A stretch of DNA of 64,000 nt, taken from the NCBI GenBank assembly GCA_965215165.1, contig CBDCCX010000006.1, positions 1 to 64,000 on the forward strand. Direction: 5' to 3'. Both the position numbers and the translations under genes were made by a program. Below are positions 6,732 to 14,081 of this stretch, one piece after another; position 1 is the first letter of the stretch, and each line of letters starts with the position of its first letter. Below the pieces are notes generated by a model. The model did no database searches, was not told the DNA's origin, and saw nothing but the letters and a program-made list of their open reading frames with translations. Source of the stretch: JANQRZ01 sp965215165 (lineage in GTDB: Bacteria; Bacteroidota; Rhodothermia; Rhodothermales; JANQRZ01).

Positions 6732-9293
6732 ATGGAACTCTTCGCTCTCTTCGCTGCCACACCGTGGGGCTGGGCCGTCCTCGGCATCCTCGCAGTCCTC
6801 TTCGCGCTGGGCTTCACGGGCGCGCCGCTCTGGCTGTGGGCCGTCGCCGGCCTCGTGGCCCTCGTCGGGTTCGGCGCGCCGCTCTGGCTGACGGCCCTCT
6901 TCCTCGTCCTGGCCGTCGTCTTCAACGTCCCGGCCATTCGGCGCACCGTCCTGACGCGGCCCGTGATGGGGTTGATGGACAAGCTCGGGTTTCTGCCGAC
7001 CATCTCGCCGACCGAGCAGACGGCCATCGAGGCGGGCACGGTCTGGGTCGAGGGCGAGCTGTTCAGCGGCAAGCCCGACTTCGACCGCATCTTGGCCGAG
7101 ACCTACGCCGAGCTGACGCCGGAGGAGCAGGCCTTCCTCGACGGGCCGGTGGAGGACCTGTGCCGCATCGCCGACGAATGGCGGACGATGCAGGAGCGCG
7201 GCCTGTCCGACGAAATCTGGTCGCTCATCAAGCGCGAGCGGTTCTTCGGGATGATCATTCCGAAGGAGTATGGCGGGCTGGGCTTCCGGGCCAACGCCGT
7301 CTCGGCCGTGCTCCAGAAGCTCGACACCCGCAACAGCGTGGCCTCGATCACCGTGGGCGTCCCCAACTCGCTCGGGCCGGGCGAGCTGCTGATCCACTAC
7401 GGCACCAAGGAGCAGCAGGACTACTACCTCCCTCGCCTCGCCGACGGGCGCGACATCCCCGCCTTCGCCCTCACCGAGCCGAACGCGGGCTCCGACGCTG
7501 GGGCGATCTCGTCGCGCGGCGTCATCTTCCGAGGGGACGACGGTGAACTGTACGTCCGGCTCAACTGGCGCAAGCGCTATATCACGCTCGCCGCCGTCTC
7601 CACCGTCCTGGGCCTTGCCTTCAAGCTCGACGACCCCGACGACCTCCTCGGCAAAGGCACCGACCTGGGCATCTCGTGCGCCCTCGTCCCGACCGACACC
7701 GACGGCGTCGTGCTCGGGCGGCGGCACGACCCGCTCGGGCTTCCGTTCTACAACTGCCCGACCGAGGGGCACGACGTGGTGCTTCCGCTGGAGTTCACTG
7801 TCATCGGCGGCGCGGCCGGGGCGGGGCAGGGGTGGAAGATGCTGATGGAGAGCCTGGCCGCCGGGCGTGGCATCACGCTTCCGGCCGGGGCCGCGGGCAA
7901 GGTCAAGCTCGCCGCGCGCGTCGCCGGGGCCCACGCCCGCGTGCGGCAGCAGTTCGGCCTCCCCATCGGCAAGTTCGAGGGGGTCGAGGAGCCGCTGGCG
8001 CGGATTGGCGGGGCGGCCTACCTGCTGGAGGCGGCGCGGCGCTACACCTGCGCCGGCATCATGCACGGGGCCAAGCCGGCCGTCGTGACGGCGATGACGA
8101 AGTACTACTTCACCGAGATGTCGCGCGACGCGCTCATCGACGCGATGGACATCCTGGGCGGCAACGGCATCAGCCGGGGGCCGCGCAACCTGCTCGCCAC
8201 GCAGTACGTCGCCGCGCCCATCTCCGTCACCGTCGAGGGGGCCAACATTCTGACGCGGACGCTGATGATCTTCGGGCAGGGCGCGATCCGCTGCCACCCC
8301 TACGCCTACCGCGAGATCGAGGCGCTGATGGCGAACGATGTCGGCGCGTTCGACGGGGCCTTCTGGAAGCACATCGGGCACGTCGTCCGCAACGCCTTCC
8401 GGGCGCTCGGGCTGAGCGCGACGCGCGGCCTCTTCGTCGGCACGCCCGGCGGCGGCGCGACCCGGCGCTACTGGCAGAAGCTGGCCTGGACGAGCGCCTC
8501 GTTCGCCTTCCTGGCCGACCTCGCAATGGGCACCCTCGGCGGCGACCTCAAGCGCAAGGAGAAGCTCACGGGCCGCTTCGCCGACATCCTCTCGTGGATG
8601 TACCTCGGGGCCACGGTTCTGCATCGTTTCGAGACGGAGGGCCGGCGCAGCGAGGACGAGGCCTTCATGCGGTGGGCGATGGAGCACGCCTTCGCCGAAA
8701 TCCAGGACGCCTTCGACGGGCTGTACGCCAACCTCGACGTGCCGGCGGCGACGTGGCTCTTCCGCGGCCCCATCGCGGCGTGGAGCCGGATCAACCGGCT
8801 CGGCTCGGCCCCGTCGGACGCGCTCGGGCACGAGGTGGCGCAGGCCCTCCAGGTGCCGGGCGCGCACCGCGAGCGGCTCCTCGACGGCATGTTCGTCCCG
8901 ACCGACAAGGAGGAGGCGATGGGCCGGATGGAGTGGGCCCTCGGCCTCGCCTACGAGTCGGAGGGCGTGATGGGCAAACTCAAGAACGCGATCCGCCGCA
9001 AGGAGCTGCCGCGCAAGGTGGCCCCGGCCGTCTTGGTGGAGCAGGCCGTCGAGAAGGGCATCATCACCCCGGCCGAGGCGCAGCTCCTCCAGGACGCCAA
9101 CGAGGCGCGGCAGGACGCCATCCAGGTCGACAGCTTCACGCTCGACGAGTACAAGCAGAATGCCGTGGTCATGGACCCGGTCCCGCCCGCCTCCGGCGAC
9201 GGCGCGACGAGCGAGACGGTCTTCGAAAGCTCGGGCGGCACCGCCTACGGAGCCGCGACCGCGCCGACCGAGCCGTCCGTCAAGAAGGTCTAG
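6732..9293 (+). CDS. fadE: Acyl-CoA dehydrogenase, FadE type (membrane-anchored)
   Basis: 853 residues, close to E. coli FadE. The first ~75 residues hold two or three hydrophobic segments (GWAVLGILAVLFALGF, LWLWAVAGLVALVGF, LTALFLVLAVVF), as in FadE. The acyl-CoA dehydrogenase core follows: PKEYGGLGF, FALTEPNAGSDAGAISSRG (FAD and substrate binding) and VEGANILTRTLMIFGQGAIR, then the long FadE-specific C-terminal domain. It would catalyse the first, FAD-linked dehydrogenation of beta-oxidation at the inner membrane. The start is the ATG just after the paired operators, implying regulation separate from the upstream stress cluster. The thiolase and FadN genes lie upstream and the dienoyl-CoA reductase gene downstream. 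Confidence 0.95.
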   Translation: MELFALFAATPWGWAVLGILAVLFALGFTGAPLWLWAVAGLVALVGFGAPLWLTALFLVLAVVFNVPAIRRTVLTRPVMGLMDKLGFLPTISPTEQTAIEAGTVWVEGELFSGKPDFDRILAETYAELTPEEQAFLDGPVEDLCRIADEWRTMQERGLSDEIWSLIKRERFFGMIIPKEYGGLGFRANAVSAVLQKLDTRNSVASITVGVPNSLGPGELLIHYGTKEQQDYYLPRLADGRDIPAFALTEPNAGSDAGAISSRGVIFRGDDGELYVRLNWRKRYITLAAVSTVLGLAFKLDDPDDLLGKGTDLGISCALVPTDTDGVVLGRRHDPLGLPFYNCPTEGHDVVLPLEFTVIGGAAGAGQGWKMLMESLAAGRGITLPAGAAGKVKLAARVAGAHARVRQQFGLPIGKFEGVEEPLARIGGAAYLLEAARRYTCAGIMHGAKPAVVTAMTKYYFTEMSRDALIDAMDILGGNGISRGPRNLLATQYVAAPISVTVEGANILTRTLMIFGQGAIRCHPYAYREIEALMANDVGAFDGAFWKHIGHVVRNAFRALGLSATRGLFVGTPGGGATRRYWQKLAWTSASFAFLADLAMGTLGGDLKRKEKLTGRFADILSWMYLGATVLHRFETEGRRSEDEAFMRWAMEHAFAEIQDAFDGLYANLDVPAATWLFRGPIAAWSRINRLGSAPSDALGHEVAQALQVPGAHRERLLDGMFVPTDKEEAMGRMEWALGLAYESEGVMGKLKNAIRRKELPRKVAPAVLVEQAVEKGIITPAEAQLLQDANEARQDAIQVDSFTLDEYKQNAVVMDPVPPASGDGATSETVFESSGGTAYGAATAPTEPSVKKV

Positions 9294-9410
9294 GCGGCAC
9301 AGAAAGTGGAGTCCGAGGGGGACGCGCGGGGCGGGTCCCTCTCGGCGTTCGGCTCGGCTGCGTCGTACCTTGACCCCTCGCTCACGCATCGCTTCGCCGG
9401 AGCAGATCCG

Positions 9411-9956
9411 ATGGCTACCAAGATCGCCTACGTCCCGCGCTACACCGTCGAGGACATGAAGCACTGGGAGGACCGCTGGGAGCTGATCGACGGGATGCCC
9501 TATGCGATGAGTCCCGCGCCGAGGATTAGCCACCAGCTGGTTAGCGGTCGGCTGCATACCCTCCTGGAGCAGGCGCTCGAGGAGTGTCCGGAATGCCAGG
9601 TGCTCCCGCCGGTCAACTACTACATCGACGAGCAGACCCTCCTGATCCCTGATAATCTCGTCGTTTGCACCGATCAGGAGCTGGACGGACTCTTTCTCAC
9701 GACGACGCCCGCGCTCGTGGCCGAGACTCTCTCGCCGTCCACGGCGGCGAAGGACCGCCGGATCAAGCACGACCTCTACGAAGCCGAGGGCATCCGGCAT
9801 TACCTACTGGCGGACCCGCTGACTGAGACGGCCGAGAGATTCGTGCTCGACGGGGACCGCTACGTCCGGCAGTTCGAGTCGGGCAGCGACACCGTCGCGT
9901 TCGACCTCGGCGTGTGCCGCTTCGACCTCGACCTTAGCCGCCTGTGGCGGCGCTAG
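9411..9956 (+). CDS. Uma2 family (DUF820) putative endonuclease
   Basis: 181 residues from ATG 9411; an upstream in-frame GTG at 9306 adds a low-complexity N-terminus and is rejected. Uma2/DUF820 features are visible: WELIDGMPYAMSPAPRISHQ at the N-terminus, a central PDNLVVCTDQE and LVAETLSPSTAAKDRRIKHD, then YEAEGIRHYLLADP. These correspond to the PD-(D/E)xK-like nuclease fold, although the usual PD-x(n)-ExK acidic residues are only partly recognisable. Such genes occur in multiple copies in many genomes and their biological role is unclear. Probably a lone insertion between fadE and the SDR gene. Confidence 0.85.
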   Translation: MATKIAYVPRYTVEDMKHWEDRWELIDGMPYAMSPAPRISHQLVSGRLHTLLEQALEECPECQVLPPVNYYIDEQTLLIPDNLVVCTDQELDGLFLTTTPALVAETLSPSTAAKDRRIKHDLYEAEGIRHYLLADPLTETAERFVLDGDRYVRQFESGSDTVAFDLGVCRFDLDLSRLWRR

Positions 9957-9974
9957 AATCCTTCCAGCACAGAC

Positions 9975-10829
9975 ATGGCCGACATCTACCGAGACGACAT
10001 CCTGAGTGGCGAGCACGTCGTCATCACCGGCGGCGGGACCGGCCTGGGCCGCGTCATGGCGATGCGGGCCGCCGCGCTCGGGGCCGCCGTCACGATCTGC
10101 GGCCGGCGCGAAGAGCCGCTGGAAAAAACGGTCGGCGACATCCGCGAGGCGGGCGGCACCGCCGAGGGGATCTCCTGCAACGTGCGCGAGGCCGAGAGCG
10201 TGGCCGCCTTCTTCGAGGAGGCCGAGCGCCGGCAGGGGCCCGTAACCCGGCTCGTCAACAACGCCGCCGCCAACTTCCTCTCGGCCTCGGCCGAGCTGAG
10301 CCCGAACGGCTTCGACGCCATCGTCAAGACCAACCTCTACGGCTCGTTCTACTGCACGCAGTGGTGCGGCCGGCAGTGGATCGAGCGCGGCACACCCGGC
10401 GTCATCCTCTCGATCGCCACGACCTATGCCGAGACCGGCAGCGCCTTCGTCCTCCCGAGCGCCGTCTCGAAGGCTGGCATCGTGGCGATGACGAGGTCGC
10501 TCGCCGCCGAGTGGGGGACTTACGGCATCCGGCTCAATTGCATCGCCCCCGGCCCGTTTCCGACCGAGGGTGCGTGGAGCCGCCTCGTCCCGGACCAGGA
10601 GATGGCGGACAACATGAAGAAGCGCGTCCCCTTGCAGCGCTTCGGCGAGCCGGACGAGCTGAGCGACCTCGCGGTCTTCCTCCTCTCCGCCGGCTCCTCG
10701 TATCTCTCCGGCGAATGCATCGCGCTCGACGGGGGCGAGGTCCTGGCGGCTGGCGGGCAGTTCAACGACTTCATCCGGATGCCGCGCGAGGGCGTGTTGA
10801 CCGTCCTCTCGATGATGCGCGGCGGCTGA
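9975..10829 (+). CDS. SDR family oxidoreductase, 2,4-dienoyl-CoA reductase type
   Basis: 284 residues with the SDR cofactor motif TGGGTGLGR and the NNAA motif. The usual YxxxK is replaced by SAVSKAG in the context SAVSKAGIVAMTRSLAAEWG, followed by RLNCIAPGPFPTEGAWSRL. This signature, including the PGPxxTxGAxSRL stretch, is characteristic of the mitochondrial/peroxisomal 2,4-dienoyl-CoA reductases (DECR) and their bacterial relatives. The expected role is NADPH-dependent reduction of 2,4-dienoyl-CoA so that unsaturated fatty acids can enter beta-oxidation, which fits the fadN, fadA and fadE neighbours. No other gene of an alternative pathway is nearby. Confidence 0.88.
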   Translation: MADIYRDDILSGEHVVITGGGTGLGRVMAMRAAALGAAVTICGRREEPLEKTVGDIREAGGTAEGISCNVREAESVAAFFEEAERRQGPVTRLVNNAAANFLSASAELSPNGFDAIVKTNLYGSFYCTQWCGRQWIERGTPGVILSIATTYAETGSAFVLPSAVSKAGIVAMTRSLAAEWGTYGIRLNCIAPGPFPTEGAWSRLVPDQEMADNMKKRVPLQRFGEPDELSDLAVFLLSAGSSYLSGECIALDGGEVLAAGGQFNDFIRMPREGVLTVLSMMRGG

Positions 10830-10883
10830 GGGCAGAGGGGAGGGCAAGGTGGCAGAGGGACCGGCCATTGACCTCTCCGCCCG

Positions 10884-10910
10884 TAGGGGCGAACGACCGG
10901 TCGCCCGGCT
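10884..10910. repeat. Dispersed palindromic element (TAGGGGCGAAC type)
   Basis: TAGGGGCGAACGACCGGTCG followed by CCC forms a small palindrome. Related sequences occur at 51155-51227, and looser relatives at 33779-33800 and 60787-60806, always between genes. Confidence 0.55.
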
Positions 10911-10947
10911 CGAGGACAGGAGGCTGGCTTCGCCATGCGAGGAGGTG

Positions 10948-11021
10948 TGCTAAAAAAATAGCATCGCCTCTTGACAAGCGACGTGGGCCGGCTATACTTT
11001 GGATGTGTTAAAAATTTAGCA
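10948..11021 (+). promoter_or_regulatory. Sigma70-like promoter bracketed by two BlaI-type operators
   Basis: TTGACA (10971-10976), a 16-base spacer and TATACT (10993-10998) form a near-consensus promoter 82 bases before the repressor gene. It is bracketed by two inverted repeats: TGCTAAAAAAATAGCA (10948-10963) and TGTTAAAAATTTAGCA (11006-11021), consensus TGYTAAAWWWTWAGCA. The arrangement predicts autorepression of the BlaI-M56 operon by its own BlaI-family product; the two-site logic is typical of BlaI/MecI control. Confidence 0.82.
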
Positions 11022-11079
11022 CGGCGTGTAACTCTCCGTTTCGTGCGCCCGTAGCGCAGCCCAACCCAACCGGTTCCGC

Positions 11080-11460
11080 ATGTCTGCCTCTGACCTCAGC
11101 CGCCGCGAGCGGCAAATCATGGATGTCGTCTACCGCCACGGCGAGGCCACGGCCGCCGAGGTGCTGGACGGCCTCGCCGACCCGCCGAGCTACTCGGCGG
11201 TCCGCGCCCACCTCCGCATCCTCGAGGACAAGGGCCACCTGGCCCACACGCAGGACGGGCCGCGCTACGTCTACCACCCGACCGTCGCGCCGGAGAAGGC
11301 TCGGCGCTCGGCGCTGCGCCACGTCGTCCGCACGTTCTTCGACGGCTCGGCCGAGCAGGCCGTGGCCGCGCTCCTCGACGAGGGCGGGAAGAGTCTCTCG
11401 GACGGCGAGCTGGACCGCCTCGCTTCGCTCATCGAAAACGCCAGAACGGAGGGCCGCTAG
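11080..11460 (+). CDS. BlaI/MecI/CopY family transcriptional repressor
   Basis: 126 residues with the winged-helix BlaI fold: LSRRERQIMDVVYRHGEATA, EVLDGLADPPSYSAVRAHLR (recognition helix) and ILEDKGHLAHTQDGPRYVYH (wing), then a C-terminal dimerisation helix region. BlaI repressors bind inverted repeats as dimers and are inactivated by cleavage triggered by a partner M56 protease. The next gene is that partner (one intervening base), and two operator candidates flank the promoter. No beta-lactamase gene is adjacent, so the regulated output is unknown. Confidence 0.95.
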   Translation: MSASDLSRRERQIMDVVYRHGEATAAEVLDGLADPPSYSAVRAHLRILEDKGHLAHTQDGPRYVYHPTVAPEKARRSALRHVVRTFFDGSAEQAVAALLDEGGKSLSDGELDRLASLIENARTEGR

Positions 11461-11461
11461 C

Positions 11462-13987
11462 ATGAACCTCGTCACGCACCTCAGCCCTTCCGACTGGACG
11501 GCGCTCCTCCTCGCGGTCGCCGTCAAGGGCAGCGTCCTCTTCCTGCTCGCTTTCCTCGTGGCAGGCCTGTTGCGCCGCGCGTCGGCAGCGACGCGCCATG
11601 CGGTGTGGGCGGCCGCGCTCGCTGCGGCCCTCGTGCTGCCGGTGCTCTTCGCCGTGCTGCCGGGCTGGCAGGTACCGGTTCTGCCGGGCGAGGCGGTGGG
11701 GTCGGCCGTCCCGGCGGCTCCACGGCCCCCGGTTGTGCCCCAGGCTCCGGCCGCGCCTCGCCCGGCACCACGCGGGTGGGTGGGGCCGGGTGTACCGACA
11801 CCGTCCGGCGACGTGCTGATCTTTCCCGAGCGCCTCTCGGCTCGGGAGGAGCCGGCCTTCGCGGCTCCCGTCTCGGCCCCGGCACCGTCGGTCCCGGCCT
11901 CGATTGACTGGCGGGTGTGGCTGCTGCTGGCATGGGCGGCGGGGGCCATCGCTGTCGCGTCGCGGTGGGGGGCGGCGTGGCTCGGCGCGCACCGGCTCGT
12001 GCAGCGGGCCGCGCCTATCTACGATCTCGACTGGCTGGAGCTGAAAGAGCGCGTCGCGTTTGGTCTCGACCTCGAGCGCCCGGTGCGGTTGCTCCGCAGC
12101 GACCGGATTGCGGTGCCGGTCGCGTGCGGCATCGGCTCGCCCGTCATCCTCCTGCCTGCCGACGCCGACGCGTGGCCCGAGGACCGGCGCGAGGTCGTCC
12201 TCACCCACGAGCTCGCGCACATCCTCCGCTACGACTGCACGACGCAGCTCGTCGCGCAGGCCGCGCTCGTGCTGCACTGGTTCAACCCGCTGGCGTGGCT
12301 CGCCTACCGCCGGTCGCTGCTGGAGCGCGAGCACGCCTGCGACGACTACGTGCTCACCAACGGCGCGGTCGCCTCCGACTATGCCGGCCACCTGGTGGAG
12401 ATCGCCCGCCGCCTCCGGCGCGACGCGGTCGCCCTCGATGCGACGGCCCCGATGGCTCGGCGCTCCAACCTCGAAGGCCGCATCCTCTCGATCCTCGATA
12501 CGAGCCAGAACCGCCGCGCCGCGGGCCGGTGGGCGCTCGGCGCGCTCGGGGTGCTGGCCCTCGCGCTCGTGCTTCCGCTGGCGGCGTTCCAGCCCGTCGG
12601 GGCCGAGCCGGAGCCGGTGCCGGCCATCGCCACCCTGCCTCCGCTGCCCGTCTCCCAACCCGAAATGATGGCCTTCTTCCACTCGGACGACACGTTCACG
12701 TGGGACGGCCGCGTCGCAGCGGGTGGCTTCGTCGAGGTCTACGGGATCAACGGCTCGGTCCGCGCTCGCAACGGCTCCGGCGACCGCGTCCGCATCGAGG
12801 CCGAGAAGACGTCCGACCGAGGCCGCGAGGACGAGGTTGAGATCGTCGTCAAGGAGTTCGCAAATGGGGTCGTTTTCTGCGCGGTCTATCCGGGGCAGCG
12901 CCCAGACTGCCGGCCGGGGCAGGGCGCGCAGGGGTCGGTCCGCGACAACGACGTGCGCGTGGCCTTCGAGGTCACGCTCCCCGAGACCGTCCGGCTCATC
13001 GCCCACACCGTCAACGGCAGCATCAAGACGGATCCGCTCGGCGCTTCGGTCGAGGCGCACACGGTCAACGGCAGCGTCGAGACGGAGTCGCGCCGGGGCG
13101 ACGTGACGGCGCAGACGGTCAACGGCAGCGTCCGCGCTGAGGCCGCCGGGGTCGTCCGCGCCGAGACCGTCAACGGCAGCATCACCGCTCGCCTCGGCCG
13201 CGCCGACTGGGACGGCGCGCTCGACTTCTCGACCGTCAACGGCAGCATCGTCCTGACGCTCCCGGCCGACCTCCACGCGACGGTCCGCGCCGAGGCGCAG
13301 ACCGGCAGCATCAAGTCCGACTTCCCGCTCACGGTTCGCCGCGAGGGCTACACCGGGGCCTCCGCCGAGGGGCGGATCGGCAGCGGTGGGCGGCGGCTGA
13401 CCGCGACCGTGCTCAACGGCAGCGTCAGGCTCCGCCGCGCGGGATCCCGCGCGGGCTCGCGTGGTATCGGACAGCGCGCCGATCCGCGCGCCGACCCGGC
13501 GTGGGATAAGGACCGCGACCGGCAGCACGAGGCCAACCTCGACATCGTCGCCGAAGCGCTTGCCGGCATCGGTCCGGTGATGGAGCACGCGATGGCCGAG
13601 GCGGGGCGGGCGATGGCCGAGATCGACTTCGAGGGCGAGGTCGCCGCCGCGCTCGCCGAGGTCGATTGGGACGAGATGCAGCACGAGATCGAAGACGCCC
13701 TCGCCGAGGTCGAGGCGAAGACCGAGTGGAACCCCGAGCGCGGCCAGGACTGGGAGCACGAGTGGGGCAACGCCGAGGACGACATCGCCGACGCCCTCGA
13801 CGACATCCGCGACGAGCTGGCCGACGTCGAGGACGACTTGGCCGAGAGCGACGGGGCCGAGGCCGCCGCGCTCCACATCGCCGCGCGCGCCCTCCGCGAC
13901 GCCGAGCGAAGTCTGGAGGAGGCACTCCACGACGTCCGGCACCGCCTCGAACGCTGCGCCAACGAGGACTGCCCGGACGACCGCTAG
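11462..13987 (+). CDS. M56 (BlaR1-like) membrane metallopeptidase with DUF4097-like repeat domain
   Basis: 841 residues. The N-terminal part has BlaR1-like membrane helices (about residues 12-36, 44-66, 150-168 and 358-376) and the zinc protease motif HELAH at 249-253, followed by LEREHACDDYVL with the third ligand region. The protein carries no penicillin-binding sensor domain. After the last helix, residues about 405-660 form a beta-helix-like region with repeated (T)VNGS turns (INGS, five TVNGS and one LNGS), matching the DUF4097 adhesin-like family. A long acidic alpha-helical tail (EVDWDEMQHEIEDALAEVE and similar) ends the protein. It is paired with BlaI and probably cleaves it on sensing an unknown envelope signal. 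The start is the ATG one base after the blaI stop. Confidence 0.92.
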   Translation: MNLVTHLSPSDWTALLLAVAVKGSVLFLLAFLVAGLLRRASAATRHAVWAAALAAALVLPVLFAVLPGWQVPVLPGEAVGSAVPAAPRPPVVPQAPAAPRPAPRGWVGPGVPTPSGDVLIFPERLSAREEPAFAAPVSAPAPSVPASIDWRVWLLLAWAAGAIAVASRWGAAWLGAHRLVQRAAPIYDLDWLELKERVAFGLDLERPVRLLRSDRIAVPVACGIGSPVILLPADADAWPEDRREVVLTHELAHILRYDCTTQLVAQAALVLHWFNPLAWLAYRRSLLEREHACDDYVLTNGAVASDYAGHLVEIARRLRRDAVALDATAPMARRSNLEGRILSILDTSQNRRAAGRWALGALGVLALALVLPLAAFQPVGAEPEPVPAIATLPPLPVSQPEMMAFFHSDDTFTWDGRVAAGGFVEVYGINGSVRARNGSGDRVRIEAEKTSDRGREDEVEIVVKEFANGVVFCAVYPGQRPDCRPGQGAQGSVRDNDVRVAFEVTLPETVRLIAHTVNGSIKTDPLGASVEAHTVNGSVETESRRGDVTAQTVNGSVRAEAAGVVRAETVNGSITARLGRADWDGALDFSTVNGSIVLTLPADLHATVRAEAQTGSIKSDFPLTVRREGYTGASAEGRIGSGGRRLTATVLNGSVRLRRAGSRAGSRGIGQRADPRADPAWDKDRDRQHEANLDIVAEALAGIGPVMEHAMAEAGRAMAEIDFEGEVAAALAEVDWDEMQHEIEDALAEVEAKTEWNPERGQDWEHEWGNAEDDIADALDDIRDELADVEDDLAESDGAEAAALHIAARALRDAERSLEEALHDVRHRLERCANEDCPDDR

Positions 13988-14081
13988 CCACGCCGGGCAA
14001 CGCTGACACCTCCTGACTGTCTACCCCGAGCAGTAGGCTGGGCGAGCTATGCCCGCCGCCCCTCGCCATCCGACCAATCCC

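Noticed and set aside
6648..9800. Very long minus-strand open frame (about 1050 codons) opposite fadE
   Set aside because: It is a high-GC antisense shadow: low-complexity Arg/Gly/Ala/Asp-rich translation without any recognisable domain, while the plus strand encodes a full FadE.
9411..9956. Part of a restriction or defence island based on the Uma2 nuclease-like gene
   Set aside because: It stands alone between metabolic genes; no methyltransferase, helicase or other defence gene is nearby.
13006..13260. Regularly repeated GTCAACGGCAGC units that could suggest a CRISPR-like array or tandem DNA repeat
   Set aside because: They encode TVNGS turns in frame, with irregular spacing and no spacers; they are protein repeats of the DUF4097-like domain.
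11429..13942. 837-codon minus-strand open frame opposite the M56 gene
   Set aside because: Antisense shadow with no domain signal; the plus strand encodes the M56/DUF4097 protein.
11080..13987. A beta-lactam resistance operon
   Set aside because: No beta-lactamase or penicillin-binding domain is encoded in or beside the operon; only the regulatory logic is shared.
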